Of a stretch of DNA of 48,837 nucleotides, positions 7,536-17,300 are shown piece after piece. Source of the stretch: JAJTHC01 sp044348005 (lineage in GTDB: Bacteria > Cyanobacteriota > Vampirovibrionia > Vampirovibrionales > JAJTHC01); NCBI GenBank assembly GCA_044348005.1, contig JBIKTR010000012.1, positions 1 to 48,837 of the forward strand, read 5' to 3'. The notes below the pieces were generated by a model that was not told the DNA's origin, made no database searches, and saw nothing but the letters and a program-made list of their open reading frames with translations. The position numbers and the translations under genes were made by a program. Each line of letters begins with the position of its first letter. Position 1 is the first letter of the stretch.

Positions 7536-10144
7536 TAGGAGTATTGCTCTTTACCCATCTTGTTGAATACTGAACCTGGGGTCACGGTTCCTTGGATGTT
7601 TTTGAGCTTTTCTAGGAGTGTGTCGTTGACAAAGGTTTCATAGTCATCACGTGCAGGGGGTTGATCGTAAATTCCCTTAACTTCTTTGTAGATGACCTTC
7701 ACATCCTTTTTTCCCATTTCCTTTGCCAGCCATTTCACTCGGGTTTTGAATAGGTCATAGGTATCCTTATGCACGACGAGCACGTAGGTAATTTTACCCT
7801 TTAAGTCGTCATTAGTGGGAGCAACTACGTCCATAATGTCAGCAGGAATCATCTGTGGGTCACCTGGGAGGGTTGGGGGGTCAATGCCTAGATGCTTCTT
7901 CAAATCATCTTCATTGCTTAGCTTACCCACATTTGACACTGTTGGAATTTTTGATGTACTCTTTAGTGTGACTGAGGCATCGCCCGACATATCACTGGGG
8001 AAGTAGATGACGTTGACAAAGTGATCATAACGTGTGCCTGTGTCAGCCGCCATATCCCGAAACTTCGTGATCGCTTCCTTGACGTCGAACGTTCCTTTAT
8101 TGGCCAAGTGACGGTAGTCCTCATTTCCAGGGTTACTTCCATAATCCAGCAAACGGTTCATACCATACAAGTGCTTCATCACGTCTTTAAAGTTCGATTG
8201 AGTGGGGTCGCTTAAAGTCCCCTTAACAATGGGATCCGTGGGGTAGGGTGTATAGGTCGTGGGATTATATTCATCTGTACCTTCGCTCGGGTCATTCAGC
8301 AAGAGCGAGACGTCATAGGCTTGACTCAGCGTGGGGTGTTGCAAGAGTTTAAACAGGGTGATTGACGCGGCAGAACGTTGAAACTCCACCCCTGAAATCC
8401 AACGTTGTTCTTCATCGGCGTTGTCATCGCCACTCCACACAGTTTTCATGGGTCTTAGAGTTCTGCCAATAACAGATGTACAATTGGCTATACAATACGT
8501 ACCCGATCCCCCACCAATAGGGCCTAGATTAGAACTAATGGCCATGCGCGCGGCTTCCACCGTCACAAAGGTTTGCGTAGCAGAACCTGTAGTTAAAGGA
8601 TAATCAGTATTTTCATTCGGTTCTCGTCCGAAATTTCCCGCGTCTTGCCTCACCCAAAAACGGGAGAATGCCTCTTGTCTTCCATGAATTAAACTTGTCA
8701 AGGCAGGGGCACCAGTTGAAACATTATACCATCGATCCGTGATATTTGCAGGGGTATTCCATAATGTGTTGAATAGGTGACAGTCCTTTTGAGGATATTG
8801 CCTAGACGGATTCGTGCCATTTGGACCAGCAAACAACTTATACCCCCATAGGTTGACGCTGGTTGGGAGTCCAGCCCCAACATCTTTACCCGAAGTGTTG
8901 TAGTTCTTACAACGAATATAATTCAACGCCACAGCATCAAAATCGCCATCGGGAAAGTTTCGCTGGAGGTTATTGTTGAGTTTAGGGTAGCGAATGGTGT
9001 AGTCCCCTGAAGAAGGCATGGACGAATAGAGTCCTTGTTCCGCCGCTTCGAAACCGCTTGCCTCTCTCGAAGTCGCAACCCCCATGGCCGTGCCTGGTAG
9101 TGACTGCGATGTTTCCTTTAATGAAGGTAGCCCATTTGTCCAAAATAGGCGATTAGCGCCATTGTAATAGATGTCATACCAATCGGGTCTTAAAGTTCCC
9201 CCCGAAAGCACGGCCCCATCCTCCCATGGGGTATCAGTCCAATAACCCGTGTTATTTTCAGACGGTTGAAAGTACGGGGCACACAACAAGCCCTTGCCTG
9301 AATCATAAGTCATTAGATCCAAGGTCGGGTAGTCATGCATAATGCGTCGAGAATACGGAGACGTGGCGGGAGAATAGCAGGCCCCTCGGCTCATGTCAAA
9401 GGTAAAATTAAGCAACACGCGGGGGGTTTTGCCCTTAGTTTCTTCTACCAAGGGGTTATTGCGCACGTTAAAGGTTCCAGAAAAGGTCTCTGTGGGGGCT
9501 GTTGTTTGGCTCACTGTATCCGTATTGTCCTGAGCCGTGGGAGTGGCTATTTCAAAAACCTTTAATTCCCCCCGAACGAGGTAAGTCCCTGTACTGGTAT
9601 TTTGCTTGTCATCATCGGTATTGGATGATTGATCTCGAAACTCCCACTGGTATGTAAACAACGGCACGTATTTACTGTCGGAGGTGCTTAAAAAGAAGGT
9701 TTTTTGACTGGTTTTTATCACGCGTTCGGGTGCCGAGGGGAGTATGTATCTATAATTTACGTTCGCACTGGGGTCTGTATCTTCAAAAAAAGTGGCGGTG
9801 TTGTCTAGGTAAGGTTCGCTGAACAACTCATCGCGAGCGCTCATATTTTTGTCCACAATTTTAGCGCCCTTACTTGCCAATTCGACCATCTGGTTGGTGA
9901 TTTCTTCCACCAAAGTGCTTTTTCTGCTGAGATTTTTCGTTAAGAGTTCAATCAATTCGGTGCTGTTTAAACTGGCATTTTCTAAAGAAGTCACTTGATC
10001 TTCATACAACGTATTTTTCTCATTAGCCTCCAACAAAAAAGGCAGCACCACCACACCGACCATCATTAACACAAAACTCACTTCGACTAAGGAATACCCT
10101 GCCAGCACAAGCCTTTTTGAGGTTTTGTAAATATGTTGAAGCAT
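7532..10144 (-). CDS. Very large prepilin-like protein (type IV N-methylation signal)
   Basis: An 870-residue protein with a class III (prepilin) signal close to its N-terminus: basic residues KTSKR, then LAG followed by YSLVEVSFVLMMVGVVVLPF. Cleavage is expected between Gly and Tyr, with the conserved Glu at +5. The rest is a large exported domain, rich in Asn, Asp, Thr, Tyr and Gly, with no domain I recognise; the last 120 residues are Lys/Asp rich. Ordinary major pilins are 120-200 aa, so this is probably a minor or pseudopilin-like subunit with a large head. Start ATG 10144 has AAGGG nine bases upstream; the longer reading from 10195 is less likely. It is divergent from purC. PilD (31325) is the likely processing enzyme. 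Confidence 0.8.
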   Translation of the reverse strand: MLQHIYKTSKRLVLAGYSLVEVSFVLMMVGVVVLPFLLEANEKNTLYEDQVTSLENASLNSTELIELLTKNLSRKSTLVEEITNQMVELASKGAKIVDKNMSARDELFSEPYLDNTATFFEDTDPSANVNYRYILPSAPERVIKTSQKTFFLSTSDSKYVPLFTYQWEFRDQSSNTDDDKQNTSTGTYLVRGELKVFEIATPTAQDNTDTVSQTTAPTETFSGTFNVRNNPLVEETKGKTPRVLLNFTFDMSRGACYSPATSPYSRRIMHDYPTLDLMTYDSGKGLLCAPYFQPSENNTGYWTDTPWEDGAVLSGGTLRPDWYDIYYNGANRLFWTNGLPSLKETSQSLPGTAMGVATSREASGFEAAEQGLYSSMPSSGDYTIRYPKLNNNLQRNFPDGDFDAVALNYIRCKNYNTSGKDVGAGLPTSVNLWGYKLFAGPNGTNPSRQYPQKDCHLFNTLWNTPANITDRWYNVSTGAPALTSLIHGRQEAFSRFWVRQDAGNFGREPNENTDYPLTTGSATQTFVTVEAARMAISSNLGPIGGGSGTYCIANCTSVIGRTLRPMKTVWSGDDNADEEQRWISGVEFQRSAASITLFKLLQHPTLSQAYDVSLLLNDPSEGTDEYNPTTYTPYPTDPIVKGTLSDPTQSNFKDVMKHLYGMNRLLDYGSNPGNEDYRHLANKGTFDVKEAITKFRDMAADTGTRYDHFVNVIYFPSDMSGDASVTLKSTSKIPTVSNVGKLSNEDDLKKHLGIDPPTLPGDPQMIPADIMDVVAPTNDDLKGKITYVLVVHKDTYDLFKTRVKWLAKEMGKKDVKVIYKEVKGIYDQPPARDDYETFVNDTLLEKLKNIQGTVTPGSVFNKMGKEQYSY

Positions 10145-10310
10145 CTTCAGTGACCCTTTTACGCGAGGCGTGACTTCTATTGACCCAGTCCGCACACAAA
10201 GAAACGACCATAACTGTTTCGGCCACTTTGTTTAAAAACTGAAGGGTGCGGGACAAGTTACATTAAGCAGACGAACCCCTAATCGTGTAATGGGTGTCAC
10301 AAAAATGGGC

Positions 10311-10346
10311 GCTTTATGCTACACTATTGCTTTATGCTACACTATT
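10311..10346 (+). promoter_or_regulatory. Tandemly duplicated extended -10 promoter of purC
   Basis: An 18-bp sequence, GCTTTATGCTACACTATT, occurs twice head to tail (10311-10328 and 10329-10346). Each copy contains an extended -10 element TGCTACACT, so two start sites 18 bp apart are expected, near 10332 and 10350. purC starts at 10378. A related element (TGCTAGTCT) precedes the glycosyltransferase gene at 11431. Confidence 0.65.
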
Positions 10347-10377
10347 ATTGAATTGTATAACCTAAAGAAGTTTCGCC

Positions 10378-11091
10378 ATGACGATGATTCACCCCCAAGA
10401 AGGCAAGACGAAAATACTCACCCCCCAAGCAGATGGCACCCTACTGGTTCGCTTCAAATCGGACGCCACGGCCTTTAACGGCGTCAAAAAAGCCTTTGTT
10501 GAAGGCAAAGGAGAGCTCAACGCTCGCATTTCGGCGTGCTTGTTTCGTTACTTGCACGCACAAGGCCTTCGCACGTGTTTTTTAAGCAGTACCCCTTGCC
10601 CAGAAACATTAATTTATGCCCCGCTTCTTATGATTCCAGTGGAAATTATTGTGCGAAATGTGGCCTATGGCGGTTTTTGCAAGCGCTTTCCCTTTGTAGA
10701 AGCAGGGCGCGTGTTTAAGGTGCCACTGGTGGAGTTTTGCCTGAAAGACGACGCGTTGGGCGACCCACCTTTGCCAGATGATGCGCTTGTGGTGCTGGAT
10801 TACGTGCCTGCTCCCTACCGCGTTGAGGATTTAAAAACCTTGGCTTTGGCCGTCAACACCGCGTTGGTGGATTTATTTTCACAACGGGGCATTACCTGTG
10901 CGGATTTCAAACTAGAAGTGGGGCTTGATGCGCAAGGGATGCTCTGTATAGGCGATGAGCTCAGCCCCGACAACTTCCGCTTACGAGACACTGAAACAGG
11001 CGCGATTTTGGATAAAGACGTGTTTCGCTTGGATTGTGGCGATCTCAACAGCGTGTACAGCGAAGTGTTGCGTCGTTTAGAAGCGGTGTAG
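10378..11091 (+). CDS. purC: SAICAR synthase
   Basis: Purine synthesis enzyme: ATP-dependent joining of CAIR and aspartate. All family signatures are visible: EGKTKIL near the start, SDATAFNGVKKA at about residues 28-39, IPVEIIVRNVAYGG at about 85-98, DFKLEVG at about 178 and DELSPDNFRLRD at about 195-206. Its 237-aa length is normal. Start 10378 has AAGAAG about seven bases upstream; a second ATG is two codons later. It is transcribed divergently from the large prepilin gene, from the duplicated promoter at 10311-10346. The other pur genes here (purN, purF) are dispersed. Confidence 0.96.
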   Translation: MTMIHPQEGKTKILTPQADGTLLVRFKSDATAFNGVKKAFVEGKGELNARISACLFRYLHAQGLRTCFLSSTPCPETLIYAPLLMIPVEIIVRNVAYGGFCKRFPFVEAGRVFKVPLVEFCLKDDALGDPPLPDDALVVLDYVPAPYRVEDLKTLALAVNTALVDLFSQRGITCADFKLEVGLDAQGMLCIGDELSPDNFRLRDTETGAILDKDVFRLDCGDLNSVYSEVLRRLEAV

Positions 11092-11142
11092 TGGCGCCCT
11101 CTCTTCACACGCGCGCTGGTGTTTTCCTCACGCAGGGCGTGG

Positions 11143-11430
11143 TTGGAATCACTTAAGGCTTTATGCTAGTCTAATGAAAACCTTAAAAGGGTTGCTAATT
11201 ATCCTCCTTCTAGTGACGAAACTCTAGGAAGATAGCTGAACGGAGTTCTCAAGCTTTTACGCTTGGAGACCCCTCCCCTTTCTGTATTGTGGCAAATGTA
11301 AGCGTCTTTGTCAAGATCTCGCCTCAAGTGTACACCTCATGCAAGAAACGTATTTTTAAAACCACACGAAACAAAACACTCAAGCAGGACTATAATAAGA
11401 AGCATCCCCAAAACGTAGGAAGCCCCTGCT
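11143..11430 (+). promoter_or_regulatory. Promoter and possible structured leader before 11431
   Basis: The 339 bp between purC and the next gene hold no ORF that I believe. A promoter fits at 11143-11172: TTGGAA, 18 bp, TAGTCT with an upstream TGC (extended -10). The following leader of about 250 nt has pairing potential: CTTCTAG with CTAGGAAG (about 11210-11232) and CAAGC/GCTTG (about 11250-11266), flanked by CCTCC and GGAG/CCCCTCCCC. I could not match it to a riboswitch or RNA family I know. It may be a regulatory leader or only a long 5' UTR. Confidence 0.4.
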
Positions 11431-12774
11431 ATGTCGACTCATACCCCCATCCCTCCCCGTACCGAAACCGCTCGTCCTCGCGGGATCCCCCTCCTGCCAG
11501 ACGTCCCTGACTCCATTGAAGCGCTGGCAAAGTACATTTTTTCTCACGCCCCTAAGCGTCACCAAGAAGAACGCGTGCTGTTGGTGGAAGGGGGGTCACA
11601 ATATGGGGCGTTAAATCACTTTACCGAAACTCTCAATACCGCTTTTCGTTTGCGGGGCCATTCTACAGCACAACTCCATTTGCTCGAAAATCCACAAGTC
11701 CATCAAGCCCTTGAAGGCATTCTTAAAGAATTCAAACCCACCATGCTCTTTAGCTTTAATGCCATTCATGAAGCCCTTGAATTAAGCAACCGAAAAACCT
11801 TGGGGCAACACCTCAAGGTGCCGAGCCTGTCCTGGTTTGCCGATCATCCCTTGATTCAACTCCCCCGCATTGTAGAGGTCGACTATCCTGAAAAAATCAA
11901 TGCTCATTTTGCCATTGAAGGCTTTCGCAATAGCCAACATCGTGTGATCAAGCAACCGTTAAAGGCCTTTAATACGGTGATCCCTTCTGCGGGGTTCCCA
12001 TCGTTTCAAACACAAAAACCCTTTAAAGAACGTCGCATTCCCCTCTTGGTTCCTTGTAGCTTCACGCCATTTCAAGAAAAATTAGATGCCCTCAAATTTC
12101 CTGAATTTCCCGCCTTTGAAGCCCTGTGCAAAGCCACCATTGACTACCTAATTGCCTCGCCTGAACATCCAGCAGACACGTTCTTGCTCGATGGCTTAGA
12201 GCGCCTTGGGGTCAATCCGCAGGACGTTCACCCGTATCAGTACCCTCGACTCATGGCGTGGATCAATCATAGTGCGGAAATGTACTGGCGCGAAAACTTT
12301 CTAAGACAAGCCAAAAACATCCCGCTAACGCTGTGTGGAAATGGGTGGGAAAAGGCGTCCTTTTTGTCTGAAAAATGGACGGTGCTCCCTCCTCCCAAAT
12401 CAGGCACTTCTGTTGGGCTCTACGGGGATACTCAAGCCGTTTGGCACATTTTTCCGATGTATCCTGAAAGTGGACATGACCGCATTGACAACGCCACCGC
12501 CAATGGGGCGAACCTCATCACCGAACCGAAACAATGGCTTCAAGGCTATTACGGAAACGCCTTACAATATATTGAACAAACGTTAGACACCGTAGAAGAA
12601 ACGTTGCACGGGCATTTAAATGCCCCACTAGAAGCGCGTGAAGCCCAAGCCAATTATGCCCAGCGCTTTACGCTCACGAACCGGACGTTATTCAATAGCG
12701 TCCTAGACATTGAACATATTTTAGAATGCTATGCGTTACGCCAAACCTTAAAAGAACCGCCGAAACACGCGTAA
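11431..12774 (+). CDS. CgeB-like putative glycosyltransferase
   Basis: A 447-residue soluble protein that I tentatively place with CgeB/DUF3880-type glycosyltransferases (GT-B fold). Support: an N-terminal Rossmann-like half with the motif SLSWFADHP (about residue 130-140), resembling the WF-D-P block of that group, and a C-terminal half with CGNGWEK followed by HDRIDNATANGANLITEP (about 350-367), placed where these proteins have the sugar-nucleotide-binding histidine and an acidic helix. The start follows GTAGGAAG at good spacing. It lies between purC and the rplJ cluster with no related neighbours. The acceptor is unknown; surface glycan or pilin/protein glycosylation are possible. Confidence 0.5.
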   Translation: MSTHTPIPPRTETARPRGIPLLPDVPDSIEALAKYIFSHAPKRHQEERVLLVEGGSQYGALNHFTETLNTAFRLRGHSTAQLHLLENPQVHQALEGILKEFKPTMLFSFNAIHEALELSNRKTLGQHLKVPSLSWFADHPLIQLPRIVEVDYPEKINAHFAIEGFRNSQHRVIKQPLKAFNTVIPSAGFPSFQTQKPFKERRIPLLVPCSFTPFQEKLDALKFPEFPAFEALCKATIDYLIASPEHPADTFLLDGLERLGVNPQDVHPYQYPRLMAWINHSAEMYWRENFLRQAKNIPLTLCGNGWEKASFLSEKWTVLPPPKSGTSVGLYGDTQAVWHIFPMYPESGHDRIDNATANGANLITEPKQWLQGYYGNALQYIEQTLDTVEETLHGHLNAPLEAREAQANYAQRFTLTNRTLFNSVLDIEHILECYALRQTLKEPPKHA

Positions 12775-12862
12775 AGGATTGATTTAACTGGCTCTAGAAG
12801 GCATGACCTGAAAGAAAAACTGTAACAAATCTGTCACAAAACTATCACACTAAAAAAAAGTG

Positions 12863-12889
12863 TTGCTTTCTGTATGTTTGGCATATAAT
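12863..12889 (+). promoter_or_regulatory. Promoter of the rplJ-rpoC2 cluster
   Basis: A -10 box TATAAT (12884-12889) is preceded by a -35-like TTGCTT (12863-12868) with a short 15-bp spacer. It sits about 150 bp upstream of rplJ and 90 bp after the preceding gene, and is the best promoter candidate for the ribosomal/RNA polymerase cluster. Confidence 0.55.
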
Positions 12890-12894
12890 TAAAG

Positions 12895-13043
12895 TCTAAT
12901 CAAGTGAATAATTGACTAGCCTCTTATGTTTGCTGGTTTTTTACTTGTTTGACGTCTTCAAAGGGTCATGGCGTTTTCCAGCGCTTAATTATGGGGACGT
13001 CTTTAAATTTGTAGTAGTTTAAGCGACATGAAGGGCAATTATT
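12895..13043 (+). promoter_or_regulatory. Structured rplJ (L10) leader
   Basis: The 5' leader of rplJ contains a nine-pair stem joining 12951-12959 (GACGTCTTC) and 12993-13001 (GGGGACGTC, with two G-U pairs), enclosing an inner TGG/CCA hairpin. In bacteria the L10 leader RNA binds the L10(L12)4 complex and represses its own translation; position and architecture fit that autoregulation. The kink-turn itself I cannot prove by eye. Confidence 0.55.
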
Positions 13044-13577
13044 ATGCCGACGCTATCTCAGAAAAAGGGTTTTGTCAGTCAACTTAACGAAGATATTGTT
13101 TCAGCGAACATTATTTTATTGGTTGATTACCGTGGGCTTTCTGTGGCCGAAATGACGAATCTTCGTCGTGCTTTAAGTGCGGCAAATGTTAAAGTCAAAG
13201 TGGCCAAAAATACGCTGGTCAAGCGGGCTGCCTTAGGTACTGAAATTGAGCAGCTTGCCCCTTATCTCAAAGGGCCTACGGGCTTGGTTTTGGGTTATGG
13301 GGATGAAGTGTCCGCCGTCAAAGCCATTAAAGAATTCCTTAAAAAGAATAAAAAAGAAAACGAGCTTCGGGCCGCCTTCTTGGAAGGAAATGTCATGAAT
13401 GCTTCGGGCGTGAATCAACTGGCGACGATGCCTTCGAAAGAAGAACTTCGTGGCAAGTTGCTTATGTGTATTGCAAGCCCCCTTGTGGGACTGGCCAATG
13501 CTTTGAGTCACAACCAAAGTGGATTGGTTCGTTTGCTTGATCAACTTTCTACAATCAAACAGGATGAAGAAGTCTAA
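13044..13577 (+). CDS. rplJ: 50S ribosomal protein L10
   Basis: Forms the stalk base of the large subunit and anchors L7/L12 dimers. The 177-residue sequence shows the family's N-terminal rRNA-binding domain (DYRGLSVAEMTNLRRAL, then VKVAKNTLVKRA, about residues 30-70) and a C-terminal helix for L12 binding. Start ATG 13044 follows AAGGG by eight bases. rplL follows after 98 bp. Upstream there is no rplK-rplA; an unrelated glycosyltransferase gene occupies that place. Confidence 0.97.
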   Translation: MPTLSQKKGFVSQLNEDIVSANIILLVDYRGLSVAEMTNLRRALSAANVKVKVAKNTLVKRAALGTEIEQLAPYLKGPTGLVLGYGDEVSAVKAIKEFLKKNKKENELRAAFLEGNVMNASGVNQLATMPSKEELRGKLLMCIASPLVGLANALSHNQSGLVRLLDQLSTIKQDEEV

Positions 13578-13675
13578 GTTTCTTTGTGTTGTGGGTTGTG
13601 ATTCCCAAACTTAGGCAAGTGCCTATTTTAATTGTTAGATTCTATGTTATATAAGTCGAAAGAGGTTCTTTCATT

Positions 13676-14074
13676 ATGATGATGGCTGTTGAATTAGATT
13701 CCAAAACGTCTCAAGTTTTTGAGCAAATTAAAGAGTTGAGCTTTTTACAAACCGCTCAGTTGGTAAAGGCGTTTGAAGACGAGTTCGGTATTTCTGCGGC
13801 GGCTCCTGCTGCTGTGGCTGTAGCAGCGGCTCCTGCGGCGGCGGCTGAAGCGGTTGAAGAGCAAACCGATTTCACCTTGGTCTTGGTTGATCCTGGTGCC
13901 ACTAAAATCCAAGTGCTTAAAGAAGTGCGTGCCATTACAGGCTTGGGCTTAAAAGAAGCCAAGGACTTGGTAGACAGTACGCCTAAAACCGTTAAAGAAG
14001 GCTTGAAAAAAGAAGAAGCGGAAGAGTTGAAAAAGAAACTCGAAGAGCTTGGCGCGAAAGTCGAGCTGAAGTAG
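13676..14074 (+). CDS. rplL: 50S ribosomal protein L7/L12
   Basis: Stalk protein that recruits translational GTPases. The 132 residues comprise the N-terminal dimerisation domain (VFEQIKELSFLQTAQLVKAF), an Ala/Pro hinge (about 40-60) and the C-terminal domain with the conserved KIQVLKEVRAITGLGLKEAK and a Lys/Glu-rich end. Three consecutive ATG codons open the ORF; the first has AAAGAGG about ten bases upstream, and the exact start is uncertain by one or two codons. It is followed by a hairpin and then rpoB. Confidence 0.97.
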   Translation: MMMAVELDSKTSQVFEQIKELSFLQTAQLVKAFEDEFGISAAAPAAVAVAAAPAAAAEAVEEQTDFTLVLVDPGATKIQVLKEVRAITGLGLKEAKDLVDSTPKTVKEGLKKEEAEELKKKLEELGAKVELK

Positions 14075-14082
14075 GTCTCTTG

Positions 14083-14112
14083 GGGCAGGTTTTCTCTATG
14101 AGGAGCCTGCCC
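14083..14112 (+). terminator. Hairpin between rplL and rpoB (possible attenuator)
   Basis: GGGCAGG (14083-14089) pairs with CCTGCCC (14106-14112) across a 16-nt loop, just after the rplL stop codon, followed by TTCTCT rather than a true U run. It could reduce read-through into rpoB or act as a processing site, as the rplL-rpoB junction does in other bacteria. Confidence 0.45.
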
Positions 14113-14204
14113 TTCTCTGCATTTTATTTGCATTTATATAATGTAACGCCTTTGCTGAGCGTTTCAGGAGCTTCGCTTTTAAATGAATTCGAATCGCTTT
14201 TTGC

Positions 14205-14213
14205 TGATATAAT
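14205..14213 (+). promoter_or_regulatory. Extended -10 element upstream of rpoB
   Basis: TGATATAAT matches the extended -10 consensus (TGnTATAAT) exactly. I see no good -35 box. It would give rpoB an internal promoter, with a start near 14220, about 120 bases before the chosen start codon. Confidence 0.45.
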
Positions 14214-14341
14214 ATAAAAAGTATTGGGGTGAACATGCGTCTCCTCAATTCGTGTATTTTTTAAAAAGCTCCCCCATGTATGAAGTAGAAGCACGAGGTT
14301 TGATTGCCAAAACCTTGTGCCATAGCGAAAGAGGGTTTGAC

Positions 14342-17300
14342 ATGACGGCTACAAAGGTTCAGCGTTCAACGCTTCCTGGAATTGGTGACCTCCCCCTGGA
14401 TCATATGCCTGATCTTGCGGAGATTCAAAAAAAGTCATTTCAATGGTTTCTTGAAAAAGGCTTAAAAGAAGAATTGCTTTCTTTTTCCCCTGTAAAAGAT
14501 TATACGGGTCGCTTGGAATTGTATTTCTTGCCAGAATATCATTTTGACAAGCCCAAGTATTCGGTTGAAGACGCGCGTCATAATGAAGCGACTTATGCCA
14601 AGCAGTTGCGTATTAAAATGCGCCTCATTAACCGAGACACGGGTGAAATCAAAGAGCAAGAAGCCTACATCGGTGAAGTGCCGATGATGACCGATCGCGG
14701 GACGTTTATTATCAACGGGGCAGAACGTGTGATTGTGTCCCAATTGGTGCGCTCTCCTGGTATTTACTTCAAAAAAGAAACGGCCCTCAATGGCAAGCGT
14801 ACCTTTAATGCGACGCTGATCCCTAACCGTGGGGCATGGTTGAAGTTTGAAACCGATGTCAATGACGTGATTTACGTTAAAATTGACAAGAACCGTAAAA
14901 TCCCTGCCACCGTTTTGTTGCGTGCCCTAGGCTTAAGCGAGCAAGACATGGAAGGGCGCTTGCGTCACTTTGAATTTCTGCGTCGCACCTTAGACAAAGA
15001 CCACACCGAAACCATGGAAGAAGCCTTGATTGAAGTGTACAAAAAGCTTCGCCCAGGGGACCCTCCCAGTGTCAGTGGTGGGCGCCAATTGCTTGAATCA
15101 CGATTCTTTGACGACAAGCGTTATGACTTGGGCAAAGTCGGGCGCTATAAAATGAACAAGAAACTCGGCTTAAGCGTACCTGACAACGTGCGTACCTTGA
15201 CTATCGGGGATATCATCACCGCAGTGGACTACCTCATTAGTCTTCACTACGATGAAGGCGCGGTGGATGATATTGATCACTTGGGCAACCGTCGCATTCG
15301 TGCGGTGGGTGAACTGCTTCAAAACCAGTTTAGAGTGGGTCTTTCACGCCTAGAGCGCATTGTCAAAGAACGGATGACACTTCAAGATACCGAAACCCTC
15401 ACGCCTAACAATCTTTTGAATCCCAAGCCTCTTTTGGCCGCGATTCGTGAGTTTTTTGGTTCGTCGCAGTTGTCTCAGTTTATGGATCAAACCAACCCCT
15501 TGGCTGAATTGACCCACAAGCGCAGACTTTCCGCCCTTGGACCTGGAGGTTTAACCCGCGAGCGAGCTGGTTTTGCGGTTCGAGACATTCACCCATCTCA
15601 CTACGGGCGTATTTGCCCTGTGGAAACGCCTGAAGGCCCTAACGCTGGTTTGATAGGTAGCCTCTGTACCTTCGCGCGCGTCAACGATTATGGATTTCTT
15701 GAAACGCCGTATTTTGTAGTCAAAAATGGTATCGTCACCAGCGACATTGATTACTTGTCTGCCGATGAGGAAGATCGTTACCGCATCGCCCCTGGGGATT
15801 TGCGTCGTGATGTGGAAACAGGTCAAATTATCGGCAATGCTGTGCCTGTTCGCTACCGTAACGATTTCACCACCACCACAGCGGATACCGTTGATTATGT
15901 GGGCAGTTCCCCGATCCAAATTGTTTCGGTAGGAACCTCACTCATTCCCTTTTTGGAACATGATGATGCAAACCGCGCCTTAATGGGCGCCAACATGCAA
16001 CGTCAGGCGGTTCCTTTGGTGCATACGCAGCGTCCTGCGGTAGGCACAGGTCTTGAAAAGCGTGTTGCGTTAGATTCGGGCATGTGTATTAAAAGTACAG
16101 TTGCTGGTACGGTGGAAAAAGTAACTGGTGTGTTTGTGGATGTGCGCGATGTTGAAACCCACAAGGTCATTCGTCATAAACTGATGAAGTACGTCCGTTC
16201 AAACCAAGACACCTGCTTAAACCAAACCCCAATTGTTCGCGAAGGCGATGTGCTTGAAATGGGTGATGTGATTGCCGATGGTGCTTCTACCAAAGATGGA
16301 GAGCTTGCCCTAGGTAAAAACGTCTTAGTGGCCTTTATGCCATGGGAAGGCTACAACTTTGAAGATGCCGTCCTCATTTCTGAGCGTTTGGTGCAAGATG
16401 ATGTGTTTTCATCCATTCACATTGAAAAGTTTGAGATCGATGCCCGTGCCACCAAGCTAGGGCCTGAAGAAATCACGCGTGAACTGCCGAATGTGGGTGA
16501 AGATGCCCTCAAAAATCTCGATGAGCAAGGCATTATTCGCGTTGGGGCACGGGTGTATGCGGATGATATTTTGGTGGGTAAAATCACCCCCAAAGGCGAA
16601 GCCGAACACCCGCCTGAAGAAAAGCTCTTACGCGCTATTTTTGCGGAAAAAGCACGTGATGTGAAAGACAACTCCCTGCGTGTGCCTCACGGAGAAGGCG
16701 GGCGCGTGGTGGATGTTAAAGTCTTTGAGCGTGAGAAGGGAGATGACCTTCCTCCTGGGGCCAACACGGTTGTTCGTGTGTACTTGGCTCAGCGTCGTAA
16801 AGTCAGCGTGGGAGACAAGATGGCTGGTCGTCACGGTAATAAAGGGATCGTTTCTCGTATCTTGCCGATTGAAGACATGCCCTTCTTGCCTGATGGAACC
16901 CCTGTAGATGTGGTGTTAAACCCACTTGGGGTGCCCTCTCGTATGAACGTGGGGCAAACTTATGAAACCATGTTGGGATTGGCGGCCTTCCTGAATGGCA
17001 AGTTGTATGAAGTCCCTCCCTTTGACGAGATGTACGGCGAAGAAGCGTCTTTAAAAGCCGTGCGTCAAGAACTCCAAGAAGCGATTGAAGCGTCTGGAAA
17101 GTCGTGGATTTTCCCCACAGGCAAAGCCACCTTACTCGACGGCCGAACCGGCGAGCCCTTCCACAATCCTGTGGCCCTAGGCTACATGTTCCTGATGAAG
17201 TTGGTTCACTTGGTGGATGATAAAATCCACGCACGTTCCACTGGGCCTTACAGCCTTGTGACGCAACAGCCCTTGGGCGGTAAAGCTCAATTTGGCGGTC

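Noticed and set aside
14252..14341. Thirty-residue N-terminal extension of RpoB
   Set aside because: The extra residues are unlike RpoB, and ATG 14342 has a GAGGG ribosome site and the expected N-terminus.
16803..17234. 143-residue ORF antisense to rpoB
   Set aside because: Arg/Pro/Ser-rich translation opposite a highly conserved gene; no ribosome site or family resemblance.
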